This document shows, piece by piece, positions 17,579 to 26,650 of a DNA stretch of 64,000 nucleotides. A model generated the notes under the pieces. It did no database searches. It saw nothing but the letters and a program-made list of their open reading frames with translations, and was not told the origin of the DNA. The stretch's first letter is position 1. Each line of letters begins with the position of its first letter. The position numbers and the translations under genes were made by a program. This DNA is from Bradyrhizobium sp. ARR65 (GTDB lineage Bacteria; Pseudomonadota; Alphaproteobacteria; Rhizobiales; Xanthobacteraceae), in the NCBI RefSeq assembly GCF_000472385.1, contig NZ_AWZU01000022.1, positions 62,001 to 126,000 of the forward strand, read 5' to 3'.

Positions 17579-18163
17579 GTGGCGCTCGGCGATGCAATCC
17601 TAGTCTGCCTGACGGAACGTCCGATGACGGGCTACGAGCTCGCCAAGACCTTCGATTCCTCGATCGGGTTCTTCTGGAAGGCCGACCACCAGCAGATCTA
17701 TCGCGAGCTGACGCGCTTGCGCGAACGCGGCCACGTTCAGGCTCGCGAAGTCGTGCAGTCGGGCAAGCCCAACAAGCTGGTCTACACCCTGACCACGGAG
17801 GGGCGGGCTGCGCTGCGGCACTGGGCGGCGCGCCCCTCGAGCCCGCCGTCGATCAAGGATGACATGCTGGTGCGGCTTTGCGCGCTCGATGCCGTCGACA
17901 TGGAGCCGATGCGCGCCGACCTGATGGCGCGGCTGGAGCATCACCGCGATCGCCTCTCCCGCTACGAGCGCGTGCTGAAGAAACGCTTTCCCAACGGTGC
18001 GGAGTCGCTTGACGACACCGGCAAGCTGCTCGCGCTCCATTTGGGCCTGCGCCATGAACGGGCGGTGGTGGAATGGTGCGAAGAGGCGCTGCAAACGCTG
18101 CAGCCTTCCGGGGCCGGTAATGTCACGCCGATCGGCGAGGTCCAGCGCGAGGGCAAGGGCTAG
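17579..18163 (+). CDS. PadR-family transcriptional regulator
   Basis: 194 aa: winged helix in residues 1-80 (LGDAILVCLTERPMTGYEL, then FWKADHQQIYRELTRLRERGHV and the wing KLVYTLTTEGR) followed by the C-terminal Vir-activation-like helical dimer domain. GTG start at 17579 with GAAGGAAGG upstream. PadR proteins usually repress genes for phenolic-acid or lipid stress and efflux. Here the divergent NTF2-like gene, and possibly the beta-oxidation genes behind it, are the probable targets. Confidence 0.93.
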   Translation: MALGDAILVCLTERPMTGYELAKTFDSSIGFFWKADHQQIYRELTRLRERGHVQAREVVQSGKPNKLVYTLTTEGRAALRHWAARPSSPPSIKDDMLVRLCALDAVDMEPMRADLMARLEHHRDRLSRYERVLKKRFPNGAESLDDTGKLLALHLGLRHERAVVEWCEEALQTLQPSGAGNVTPIGEVQREGKG

Positions 18164-18466
18164 GGGGAACCGTCAATCACCTTGTAGAGCCGGACGAGCG
18201 CCTTCAAGCAAGACCCGTCATTGCAATGACGATGGGGGTTGAGCACCGTGCCCCAATTCGCTCTCGGCCCGCCAGAACGCAAATTGGCCTGCAACATCTA
18301 AGTTTTGCGCGATAGGCGCATTCCTTAACCCGTTATTTACCGTAACGGGAAAAAGTGGGCTGCTGAGGCAGACGACCCGCGCGGAATTCGATTGTCTTTC
18401 TTCTGGGACGCGTGGGGAGGCTGGAGGCGCCGGGTGGGAGCGCCGGAGTCGAAACCGGACGGTAGC
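18164..18466 (+). promoter_or_regulatory. Upstream region of the PodJ-like gene with a CtrA-like site
   Basis: No gene here. It holds a perfect palindrome GTCATTGCAATGAC at 18217-18230 and TTAA-N7-TTTA at 18325-18339, one mismatch from the CtrA box TTAA-N7-TTAA. CCCGTTA at 18329 and TAACGGG at 18342 also form an inverted repeat. Cell-cycle control by CtrA is inference from this near match and the gene type. Confidence 0.4.
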
Positions 18467-21400
18467 ATGAATTCGCGCGTGTGGAGTGTTGACGGCATCG
18501 ATCCATCCGTCCGCGAGAGGGCCGAAGCCGCGGCGCGGCGTGCCGGCATCACGCTCAACGAGTGGCTCAGTTCGACCCTTGGCGAGACCACCGCGCCGAA
18601 TTTCCGTAGCGCGCCCGAGCCACGGCCACAGTTGAACCGGGACGTCGCCGACATCCATCAAAGGCTCGATTCCATCACCCGGCAGATCGAGCAGATTTCG
18701 CAGGCTCCGCGCCGCAGCGATCCAGCGCGCGAACCAGGCGGCGTCGCCCGCCAGCTCAATGACGCCATCTCGCGGCTGGATGCGCGGCTCGCGCAGATTT
18801 CCGGCACGCAGGCCCCAAGGCACGGTCGCGAGGACCGCGAGCGCCAGACCGAAGCCGTCGAGCGTGCCGCAGCGCAGGTCTATCGCAACTCCCCGCCGCT
18901 CTCGCCCTCCTCTTTCGATTCAGCGATCGCGGAAATCGCCGCGCGCCAGAGCGAGCTCGATGCACCGCCGCCTGCAGCACGCGTCAAGCCGGCGCAGCAG
19001 GCACCGCTCCCGCCGCAAGCACCGGCACCGCAAGCGCCTGCGCCAAGCGGGCCGGATTTTTCGTCGCTCGAGCGGCACCTGATCCAGATCACGAGCCAGA
19101 TCGAAGCGCTGCAGCGTCCAAGCGGAATCGAACAATCGATCGCCGCCTTCCGCAGCGAGCTTGCGGAGATCCGCAACGCCATTCTGGAAGCGATGCCGCG
19201 CCGCGCGATCGACAAGCTGGAAGGCGAGATCCGCTCGCTGTCCCGCCGCATTGACGACAACCGCCAAAGCACGGCCGACACAAACGCGCTTAACAATATC
19301 GAGCGCGCGCTCGCCGAAATCCGCGAGGTCGTGCGCTCGCTGATGCCGGCCGAGCAGCTCCGCGGCTACGACGAGGCGATCCACAATCTCGGCGCCAAGC
19401 TCGATACGATCCTGCGCGCCAATGACGATCCGACCACGGTGCAGCAGCTCGAAAGCGCGATCGCGGCGCTGCGCGGCATCGTCTCCAACGTCGCCTCCAC
19501 CGACGCGCTGGCGCGGCTTGCCGAGGACGTGCGGCTATTGTCCGTCAAGGTCGACCAGATCACCCGCGGCGCCAACTACGGCGATTCCTTTGCCGCGCTC
19601 GAGCAGCGCATCGCCGCGCTCACCTCCGCGCTGGAGAGCCGCGAGCGCGAGCGGCCCGCCTTCGATGATCGCTCCGCGCAGCTGGAAGATGCGCTGCGCG
19701 CGCTGTCCGACCGCATCGACCGCCTGCAGGTCGGCACCGACAGCGCCGCCACTTTCGCCCACCTCGAACAGCGCGTGTCGTATCTGCTGGAGCGCATCGA
19801 GGCGTCCAGCGATCAACGCGGCGGCGCCAATCTGTCGCGCGTCGAGGATGCGCTGCAGGACATACTGGGCCATCTCGAACGCCAGCATGCAGCCTTCGTG
19901 CGGCTGGCCGACAGCACGCAACGCACCGCCGAGCCGCAGGACTCCGGGCTCGCGGACATCGTGAAGCGCGAACTGTTCGATATCCGCTTCAACCAGAACG
20001 AAACCAGCCGTCACACCCAGGACTCGCTGGACGCCGTGCACAACGCGCTCGGCCATGTGGTCGACCGTCTCACCACGATCGAAAGCGATCTGCGCATCGC
20101 GCGCAGCGCGCCGCCGCCGGTTGCACCGTCTGTCGCTCCGCCGATCGCGCCCGAGGCGCCGCCGACGCGCGCGGCCATGCCGCCGCAGCCAAAGCCCGAA
20201 TTGCCCAATCCCGCCGCGGCGCAGGCCGCCTTCGTTGCCGCGCCGCGCGATTTTCACGCCGCAACGCCCGATGTGCCGTCGCCGCCGCCTGCCGCCGTCC
20301 CACCGGCGACGCCGCTTGCGATCAGTGAGATCCTGCTGCCGCACACCCAGGCGCCGGCCCGCGTGCCGATTGCGCCGGACCTGCCGCCCGACCATCCGCT
20401 TGAACCTGGCACCCGGCCGAGCGGCCGCGCCGCCTCGCCCTCCGAGCGCATTGCCGCATCCGAGAATGCGATCAGCGAGATTCCGGCGCCGCCAAAACAG
20501 CCCGTGTCATCGTCGAGCTTTATCGCGGCCGCGCGTCGCGCCGCCCAAGCCGCCGCGGCGGCGCAGGCCGCTCCCGAGAAGGGGCGGTCGAACGGCAAGG
20601 CCGCCAAGCCCGCAAACGGCGATGCCGTGAAGAAAGAACCCTCGAGCATCACCTCGAAGATCCGCTCGCTGCTGGTGGCCGCGAGCGTCGTGGTGATCGT
20701 GCTCGGCACTTTCAGGATGGGCATGACGCTGCTCGACGGCGGCAGCGTGCTGCAGTCGCAATTGCCTGCCAGCGAGAGCGCAAGCGAGCAGGCGGCGCCT
20801 GCACAGATCCCTGCGGAGAACGCCGCCAAGCCGGCCGCGTCCGCGCCGGAGCAGGTCACCCCGCAAATGACATCGCCGACGCCGATCGGCCGGCAGTCCT
20901 TCAACACTACTGCGCCGCCCGCAAGCGGGCCCGCCGCGTCGGTCGAGATTCCGCGAGGTCCGGCCGCCAGCGCCGCATCGGCGCCGGACTCCGATGTCAC
21001 CGGGAGCATTCCTACGGCGCAGCCCCCGGCAACAGGCCGCAAGCTTGGCATGATCGCGATCCCGCCGAGCGAGCAGCTGCCGGATACGATCGGCGGCCCC
21101 GTGCTGCGGCAAGCCGCGCTCAAGGGCGATCCGACCGCGGCCTACGAGGTGGCCGTGCGGTTCGCCGAGGGCAAAGGCGTCGCCTCGAACTACCAGGAGG
21201 CCGCCAAATGGTACGATCGGGCCGCGCAGGCCGGTCTCATTCCAGCGGTTTTCAGGCTCGGCACGCTCTACGAAAAAGGGCTCGGCGTGACCAAGGACGC
21301 CGACATCGCGCGGCGCTATTACGTGCAGGCCGCCGAGCGCGGCAACGCCAAGGCGATGCATAACCTCTCAGTGCTGGACGCCGACGGCGGCGGCAAAGGC

Positions 21401-21784
21401 CCCAATTACAAGAGCGCGGCGCAATGGTTCCGCAAGGCGGCCGAGCACGGCGTGGCCGACAGCCAGTTCAACCTCGGCATTCTCTATGCCCGCGGCATTG
21501 GCGTCGACCAGAACCTTGCGGAATCCTTCAAGTGGTTCAGCCTGGCGGCGGCGCAGGGCGACGCCGACGCCGGCCACAAGCGCGATGACGTCGCCAAGCG
21601 GCTGGATGCACAGTCGCTCGCGGCCGCCAAACTCGCGGTCCAGACGTTTGTCGCCGAGCCGCAGCCGGACGATGCGGTGAATGTGCCGACCCCGCCGGGC
21701 GGCTGGGATGCCGCGCCGGCTCCTGCCGCCGCGAAGTCCACCGCAACCGCCAAGCCGGCCGTGATCAAGCGCGCCTCGCGCTAA
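18467..21784 (+). CDS. PodJ-like polar organiser with coiled coils and Sel1 repeats
   Basis: 1105 aa bitopic membrane protein. The start MNSRVWSVDGIDPSVRERAE is typical of PodJ-like proteins in Rhizobiales. Residues 60-540 are mostly heptad-rich coiled coil; 560-730 are Pro/Ala-rich disordered; one membrane helix spans about 735-755 (SLLVAASVVVIVLGTF); after a second Pro-rich linker come four Sel1 repeats (about 884-1040) in the periplasm. Caulobacter PodJ has the same plan and recruits pole-development proteins. The frame extends to a TTG at 18392, but ATG at 18467 is preferred. No terminal peptidoglycan-binding domain is evident. Confidence 0.85.
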   Translation: MNSRVWSVDGIDPSVRERAEAAARRAGITLNEWLSSTLGETTAPNFRSAPEPRPQLNRDVADIHQRLDSITRQIEQISQAPRRSDPAREPGGVARQLNDAISRLDARLAQISGTQAPRHGREDRERQTEAVERAAAQVYRNSPPLSPSSFDSAIAEIAARQSELDAPPPAARVKPAQQAPLPPQAPAPQAPAPSGPDFSSLERHLIQITSQIEALQRPSGIEQSIAAFRSELAEIRNAILEAMPRRAIDKLEGEIRSLSRRIDDNRQSTADTNALNNIERALAEIREVVRSLMPAEQLRGYDEAIHNLGAKLDTILRANDDPTTVQQLESAIAALRGIVSNVASTDALARLAEDVRLLSVKVDQITRGANYGDSFAALEQRIAALTSALESRERERPAFDDRSAQLEDALRALSDRIDRLQVGTDSAATFAHLEQRVSYLLERIEASSDQRGGANLSRVEDALQDILGHLERQHAAFVRLADSTQRTAEPQDSGLADIVKRELFDIRFNQNETSRHTQDSLDAVHNALGHVVDRLTTIESDLRIARSAPPPVAPSVAPPIAPEAPPTRAAMPPQPKPELPNPAAAQAAFVAAPRDFHAATPDVPSPPPAAVPPATPLAISEILLPHTQAPARVPIAPDLPPDHPLEPGTRPSGRAASPSERIAASENAISEIPAPPKQPVSSSSFIAAARRAAQAAAAAQAAPEKGRSNGKAAKPANGDAVKKEPSSITSKIRSLLVAASVVVIVLGTFRMGMTLLDGGSVLQSQLPASESASEQAAPAQIPAENAAKPAASAPEQVTPQMTSPTPIGRQSFNTTAPPASGPAASVEIPRGPAASAASAPDSDVTGSIPTAQPPATGRKLGMIAIPPSEQLPDTIGGPVLRQAALKGDPTAAYEVAVRFAEGKGVASNYQEAAKWYDRAAQAGLIPAVFRLGTLYEKGLGVTKDADIARRYYVQAAERGNAKAMHNLSVLDADGGGKGPNYKSAAQWFRKAAEHGVADSQFNLGILYARGIGVDQNLAESFKWFSLAAAQGDADAGHKRDDVAKRLDAQSLAAAKLAVQTFVAEPQPDDAVNVPTPPGGWDAAPAPAAAKSTATAKPAVIKRASR

Positions 21785-22006
21785 TTCTATCCGTTCCGCC
21801 TGCGCCGGAAAAACGCCGCGGCCGGAGGATTCTCCTGTCCCGCTTGGAAGCGATTTCGGCTATGCAAGAGTGCGGCCTCAAGATGCACCGCCCGCCTCCT
21901 TGCGCGCGGGGATTGCGGACCTTGGGGCCGGCGAAGCCCGATCAGGAATCAGTGCCGCAAGCGGCGGAAGGCTCGCCTTGCGGCGCAGTCACCAGGCGAC
22001 CGCGCG

Positions 22007-22924
22007 ATGCAGCTTTACCTGCCGATTGCCGACATCCCGGTCAACGTCTTCCTCATCCTGGCGATGGGTGCGGCGGTCGGCTTCGTCTCGGGCATGTTCG
22101 GCATCGGCGGCGGCTTCCTGATGACGCCGCTGCTCATCTTCATCGGCATCACGCCGGCGGTGGCTGTCGCTTCCGTCGCCAGCCACATCGCCGCATCGTC
22201 CTTTTCCGGCGCGATCGCCTATTGGCGCCGCCGCGCCATCGATCCCATGCTGGCGGCCGTGCTGCTCGTCGGCGGCAGCATCGGTACGACACTCGGCGTC
22301 CTCACTTTCACTTACCTGCGCTCGCTCGGCCAGCTCGACCTCACCATCGCGCTGTCCTACGTCGCGCTGCTCACCACCGTCGGCGCCTTGATGTTCTGGG
22401 AAGGCATGCGCGCGATCATGCGCGTGCGCCGCGGCGTGATCGCGCCACGCCGCAGTCACAATTGGGTCCACGCGCTGCCGCTGAAGCTGCGCTTCAAGCG
22501 CTCCAAGATCTATCTGTCGGCGATTCCCGTCGTCGTGATCGGAATCATCATCGGCTTCCTCGGCGCGGTGATGGGGATCGGCGGCGGCTTCATCCTGGTG
22601 CCGATCATGATCTATCTGTTGCGGGTGCCGACCACGACCGTGATCGGCACCTCGATGGTGCTCACGCTCGTCACCATGCTGTTTGCGACCATGCTGCACG
22701 CGATGACCAATCATCTGGTCGATGCGGTGCTGGCGCTGATCCTCATGGTCGGCGGCGTCACCGGCGCGCAATTCGGCGCGCGCGCGGGGCAGAAAATCCG
22801 CAGCGAGCAACTGCGCCTCTTGCTCGGACTGCTGATCCTCGCGGTCGGCATCCGCTTTGCGGTGGAGCTCGTGATCCGGCCCGGCGAGCTCTACACCATC
22901 AGGGAAATCGGGGTGACGGAATGA
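22007..22924 (+). CDS. TauE/SafE-family sulfite/anion exporter
   Basis: 305 aa inner-membrane permease with eight or nine helices and two internally repeated halves, each carrying the family loop (MFGIGGGFLMTPLL near residue 30 and VMGIGGGFILVPIM near residue 190). Family members export sulfite, sulfoacetate or related organosulfonates. The stop overlaps the next start as ATGA, so it is coupled to the TIGR02186-type protein that accompanies this subgroup in alphaproteobacteria. Confidence 0.93.
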   Translation: MQLYLPIADIPVNVFLILAMGAAVGFVSGMFGIGGGFLMTPLLIFIGITPAVAVASVASHIAASSFSGAIAYWRRRAIDPMLAAVLLVGGSIGTTLGVLTFTYLRSLGQLDLTIALSYVALLTTVGALMFWEGMRAIMRVRRGVIAPRRSHNWVHALPLKLRFKRSKIYLSAIPVVVIGIIIGFLGAVMGIGGGFILVPIMIYLLRVPTTTVIGTSMVLTLVTMLFATMLHAMTNHLVDAVLALILMVGGVTGAQFGARAGQKIRSEQLRLLLGLLILAVGIRFAVELVIRPGELYTIREIGVTE

Positions 22925-23703
22925 GCGCGCGCCGTCTCATTGCAGTTGGCGCGATTTGCACGGCGATGTTCGCCCCGGCGCAGGCGCGCGCCGAGCGGCT
23001 GATTGTCTCGGTCTCCAACCATCGCGTCACCGTGACGCCGAACTATTCCGGCGAAGAGCTCGTGCTGTTCGGCGCGGTGGAAAAGGATGCCGCGACACCC
23101 GCAGGCCCTATCAATTACGACCTGGTGGTGACCGTCAGCGGTCCGCGCGCCGACATGATGACGCGCCGCAAGGAGCGGCGCTTCGGCATCTGGATGAACA
23201 CCGACTATCGTCAATTCGTCAAAGTGCCGGCCTATCTCGCGCTGTTCGCCAACCGCCCGTTCGACGACATCGCCTCAACGGACGTGCAGCGGCGCCAGCA
23301 GCTCGGGCTCACCAACGTGCTGCTGACCCAACGCATCGGCCCCGACTTTGCCGACGTGGTGCCGAACGATCCGTTCCGCCGCGCCTTCGTGCGGCTGCAG
23401 CGCCAGCGCGGGCTTTATCGCGAGGATACATCCGCGGTCACCTTCATTACACCGACCTTGTTCCGCACCGGCATTCCGCTGCCTGCGCAGGTGCCGATCG
23501 GGACCTACGACGTCGAAATAAAACTGTTCTCCGACGGCGCGCTGGTGACGCATACCGAGACGGCGTTCGAGATCGTCAAGGTCGGCTTCGAACAGTTCGT
23601 CGCCACCAGCGCGCGGCAGAACGGTTTCATCTACGGCCTGGTCACCGCGGCAATGGCGCTGATGACGGGGTGGATCGCCTCGCTCGTGTTCGCGAAGGAG
23701 TGA
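22921..23703 (+). CDS. TIGR02186-type transmembrane protein, partner of TauE/SafE permease
   Basis: 260 aa: signal peptide (to about residue 24, QARAE), a periplasmic body with VTPNYSGEELVLFGAV and VTVSGPRADMMTRRKERR, then one C-terminal membrane helix (GLVTAAMALMTGWIASLVF). It matches the alphaproteobacterial family of unknown function that is encoded with TauE/SafE permeases. A periplasmic accessory or substrate-binding role is inferred from the ATGA coupling, not from a known mechanism. Confidence 0.85.
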   Translation: MSARRLIAVGAICTAMFAPAQARAERLIVSVSNHRVTVTPNYSGEELVLFGAVEKDAATPAGPINYDLVVTVSGPRADMMTRRKERRFGIWMNTDYRQFVKVPAYLALFANRPFDDIASTDVQRRQQLGLTNVLLTQRIGPDFADVVPNDPFRRAFVRLQRQRGLYREDTSAVTFITPTLFRTGIPLPAQVPIGTYDVEIKLFSDGALVTHTETAFEIVKVGFEQFVATSARQNGFIYGLVTAAMALMTGWIASLVFAKE

Positions 23704-23730
23704 GAGCCGCAAAAACCAAGCAATCGCCGT

Positions 23731-23910
23731 CGCCCTGAGGAGGCCGCAACGCGGCCGTCTCGAAGGGCGACGACCCCGATGCAGCAGCGGTGGCCGTTCA
23801 TCCTTGATGGCTCGTGGAGCCTGTCATCGGGCCGCGGTTGGCGCGGACCCGGTGGCTCGCGCCTCCAGCGACAAACGGCGAAGCCGTTTGCGCGGGGATG
23901 ACGGGTTGAG
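23731..23910. repeat. Intergenic palindromic repeat (family B)
   Basis: CCTGAGGAGGCCGC..., GTCTCGAAGGGCGACG, GGCCGTTCATCCTTGATGG, then CCTGTCATCGGGCCGCGG and GCGCGGACCCGGTGGCTCG, ending GGATGACGGG. It has the same block order as the copy at 61.9 kb and fills the gap between convergent genes. Confidence 0.8.
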
Positions 23911-23918
23911 AGCGAAGA

Positions 23919-24683
23919 CTACTCCTCAATCACCGTCCTCACCCCCGGCTCCAGCAGCTTCAACCGCTTCCCAAAACCCAGTGCATCAAACGTCGCGCGC
24001 AAATCCGCGGCGCTTTGTCGGAAGTGGGCCCAGCCGTCGGTATGCACAGGCACGATCAGCGCGTCGGGAAAAGCGCGGGCGGTCTCGATCGTATCGTTGG
24101 TGTCCATGGTAAGATGGAACGGACCGCGGGTTTGCGCCGCGCCCGCAAACGGCAGCACCACCGAAGCATTGAAGCGCCGCGCCACTTCGGCCACGCCGTC
24201 GAACCAGACGGTATCGCCGCTGATATAGATCGGGCGGCCGCCCCGGCGGCTGACGACGAAGCCGATCACGTCGCCGGACAGCGGCTCGATCCCCGCGGGG
24301 CCGTGACGCGCCGGCGTCGCGGTCACCGTCAGCGACACGCCGTTCTTGGCGGTCAGTTCGGTGTTCGCCCACGGCGCCAGCCCCTCGGCGTGATTGCCGA
24401 GCCGTTTTGCTCCGGCTTCGGTGGTCAGCACGCGACGCGCCTTGGCCAGAAAATCCCTGCCGGAATGATCGAGATTGTCCGAATGCTGATCGTGACTGAG
24501 CAGCACGGCATCGACCTCGCCGATGGATTCGGCACTCAGCGCAGGGCCTGACAGCTTCTCCAGCTTCACATGCGGCAATTGATAGGCCCCGGGGCCATCG
24601 AAGGTGGGATCCGTCACGATCCGGAACCCGTCGATGTCGAGCAGCGCGGTCGGACCGCCGACCAGGGTAATGGACAAGCTCAT
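23919..24683 (-). CDS. MBL-fold metallo-hydrolase (UlaG-like)
   Basis: 254 aa metallo-beta-lactamase fold. The metal site uses LLSHDQHSDNLDH near residue 61, a variant of HxHxDH seen in UlaG-like enzymes, with ARHGP near 125, GDTVWF near 157 and VHTDGWAHF near 221. Members include lactonases and RNase-like proteins; the substrate is not readable. ATG at 24683 has GGAG upstream. It follows the EamA transporter gene by 2 nt, so the two are one transcription unit. Confidence 0.88.
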   Translation of the reverse strand: MSLSITLVGGPTALLDIDGFRIVTDPTFDGPGAYQLPHVKLEKLSGPALSAESIGEVDAVLLSHDQHSDNLDHSGRDFLAKARRVLTTEAGAKRLGNHAEGLAPWANTELTAKNGVSLTVTATPARHGPAGIEPLSGDVIGFVVSRRGGRPIYISGDTVWFDGVAEVARRFNASVVLPFAGAAQTRGPFHLTMDTNDTIETARAFPDALIVPVHTDGWAHFRQSAADLRATFDALGFGKRLKLLEPGVRTVIEE

Positions 24684-24685
24684 GA

Positions 24686-25624
24686 TCAGCTCCTCTTTGC
24701 TTGAACGCTAGCCGCCGCAGCCGGACGGGTCACGAGATAGATACCGAGTGCGACCGGGACAATGCCGAGCAGGTCCTGGAACGCGACGTGCTCGCCGAGT
24801 ACGATCCACGCGAACAGCATGCCGAGCGGCGGCATCAGGAAGTGATAGGCACTCGCGGCGGTGGCGCCGCAAACCTTCAAAAGGTGAAACCACAGCACAT
24901 AGGCCAGGATCGACCCGCCCAGCACCAGGAAGGCAAAGGCGCCGACAAGCCGCGCGCTCGGCACGATCTCATGGACGTCGGCGAAAGCGAGCGCAAACGG
25001 GGCGAGCACGATGCCGGCAGCGAGGTTCTGGATGCCATTGCCGATCCAAAGGCTTCCCTTCGGCGCGAACACCTTGAACAGGATGGTGCCGGCAACGATG
25101 GACGCGAGCGATGCCAACGTGAACAGGATGCCGTGCGGGCTGTCGGTGCCGATCGACATGCGATGCCAGACGATCAGCGCGACGCCGGCGATACCAAGCA
25201 GGAGGCCGGCGATCTTGCGCCATGTCAGCGCTTCGCCCAGGAACAGCGCCGCGAGCGCCGCCGTGAATACCGGATTGGCCGAGACGATCAGGCCCCCGAG
25301 CCCGGCCGAGATATATTTCAGCCCGGTATAGCCGAGGCCGAGATAAAGCGCGTTGTTGGCAATGCCGAGCACGGCAAACATGGCGGCCTCGCGCCAGCCA
25401 AGCTGCCACGCCTCGCCGCGCAGGGCAAAAAAGCCGAGGATCAGGATGCCCGCGAGCGAGAAGCGCGCGGTCAAGAGGATCAGCGGCGGGCAATCGGTGA
25501 CGCCGATCTTGCCGGCGACGAAGGCGAAGCTCCACAGCAGGCAGAACAGGCCAATAGCTAGCGGAAGCGTGTTGAGGCGGCTTCGGGTGGCGGTGGTCTG
25601 GGCGGGAACGGACGGCGCGAGCAT
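24686..25624 (-). CDS. EamA/DMT-family exporter
   Basis: 312 aa, ten membrane helices in two EamA repeats, as in the drug/metabolite transporter superfamily (amino-acid or metabolite efflux). ATG at 25624 (MLAPSVPAQT) is preceded by AAGGAGAG; a longer frame to 25669 lacks such a site. Divergent from a lysR gene, which probably activates it. C-terminus ASVQAKRS is cytoplasmic. Confidence 0.92.
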   Translation of the reverse strand: MLAPSVPAQTTATRSRLNTLPLAIGLFCLLWSFAFVAGKIGVTDCPPLILLTARFSLAGILILGFFALRGEAWQLGWREAAMFAVLGIANNALYLGLGYTGLKYISAGLGGLIVSANPVFTAALAALFLGEALTWRKIAGLLLGIAGVALIVWHRMSIGTDSPHGILFTLASLASIVAGTILFKVFAPKGSLWIGNGIQNLAAGIVLAPFALAFADVHEIVPSARLVGAFAFLVLGGSILAYVLWFHLLKVCGATAASAYHFLMPPLGMLFAWIVLGEHVAFQDLLGIVPVALGIYLVTRPAAAASVQAKRS

Positions 25625-25684
25625 GGAAACTCTCCTTTCGCGCCATTCATCTAGGGCGTCCCTTGCCATTTGGAAATTAAATCA

Positions 25685-25698
25685 TTAACTGGCGTTAA
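25685..25698. promoter_or_regulatory. Putative LysR-type operator
   Basis: TTAAC-N4-GTTAA inverted repeat in the gap between the divergent exporter and lysR genes, 25 bases before the chosen lysR start. It fits autoregulation by a LysR protein, but it is a single unsupported site. Confidence 0.4.
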
Positions 25699-25722
25699 GT
25701 GGATTTCTTAATGGGGTCCGAA

Positions 25723-26586
25723 ATGCTCGATCTCGAATTGCTGCGCAGTTTCGTGTCGGTGGTCGAAGCCGGCGGCTTCACCCGGGCCGGCGAGCGCGTT
25801 CACCGCACCCAGTCCACGGTCAGCCAGCAGATCAAGCGGCTGGAGGAGGACATTGGTCAGCCGCTGCTTCACCGCAACGGCAAGGACGTTACGCCGACGG
25901 AAGCCGGCGAGAAGCTGCTCTCCTATGCGCGGCGGCTGCTGTCGCTCGCCGAAGAGGCACGCGATGTCGTGGCGCGGCCAGCCGAGGAAGGCGCGATCAG
26001 ACTCGGCATCCCCGAGGATTTTGCTGCCTATCGGCTGGCGAAATTGCTGGCGGCGTTTGCACGCAGCCACCCGACGCTGCGGCTCGACGTCCGTGCCGAC
26101 CAGAGTATCTGTTTGAAGCGCGATCTCGACCGTGGCGAGCTTGACCTCGCACTGTTCAAGCGCGTCGCCGGCGAAAAGGGCGGCATCGCCGTGTGGCCGG
26201 AGCGCGTGCACTGGGTGACGAGCAAGCACCATCCCTGCGATATTGGCTCAGGCTCGGTGCCGCTGATCGGCTTTCCCGCCGGTTGCCTTTACCGGGCCCG
26301 CGCGATCCATGCGCTGGAAAGCGCCGGGCGCTCCTGGCACATGGCTTATACGTCCTCAAGTCTTGCCGGCATTCAAGCCGCCGTTGCCGCCGGCATGGGG
26401 CTGAGCATCATGTCGGAGATGGCGATCCAGACCGATCACCGTGTGCTCACGGGAAGGGAAGGCTTCAAGCCGATCGAGAAGACCGAGGTCGCGCTGATGG
26501 CCTCGCCCAACGCCAGCCCCGCCACGCTGCGGCTTGCGGACCGGCTGGCCGAATTCTGCGACGAGGTGCAGGCGAAAGCGGCGTAG
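25723..26586 (+). CDS. LysR-family transcriptional regulator
   Basis: 287 aa: N-terminal winged helix (MLDLELLRSFVSVVEAGGF, THRTQSTVSQQIKRLEE-like recognition helix) and a periplasmic-binding-type effector domain from residue 90. ATG at 25723 has GGGG 7 bases upstream and the standard LysR N-terminus; ATG at 25711 and GTG at 25699 are in frame alternatives. The paired EamA exporter suggests an amino-acid or small-metabolite effector; that is inference. Its 3' end meets a short repeat at 26.6 kb. Confidence 0.92.
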   Translation: MLDLELLRSFVSVVEAGGFTRAGERVHRTQSTVSQQIKRLEEDIGQPLLHRNGKDVTPTEAGEKLLSYARRLLSLAEEARDVVARPAEEGAIRLGIPEDFAAYRLAKLLAAFARSHPTLRLDVRADQSICLKRDLDRGELDLALFKRVAGEKGGIAVWPERVHWVTSKHHPCDIGSGSVPLIGFPAGCLYRARAIHALESAGRSWHMAYTSSSLAGIQAAVAAGMGLSIMSEMAIQTDHRVLTGREGFKPIEKTEVALMASPNASPATLRLADRLAEFCDEVQAKAA

Positions 26587-26589
26587 CGT

Positions 26590-26640
26590 TCTCTTCTCCC
26601 TCTCGCCGCAAGCGGGGCGAGGCGGAGATTGCGGCACTGA
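26590..26640. repeat. Short repeat fragment (family D)
   Basis: CTCTCGCCGCAAGCGGGGCGAG hairpin between the lysR and pdeM stops. A similar CCTCTCCC...GGGAGAGG block occurs inside the helicase gene near 29.97 kb. Confidence 0.55.
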
Positions 26641-26650
26641 CCTTCCTCTC

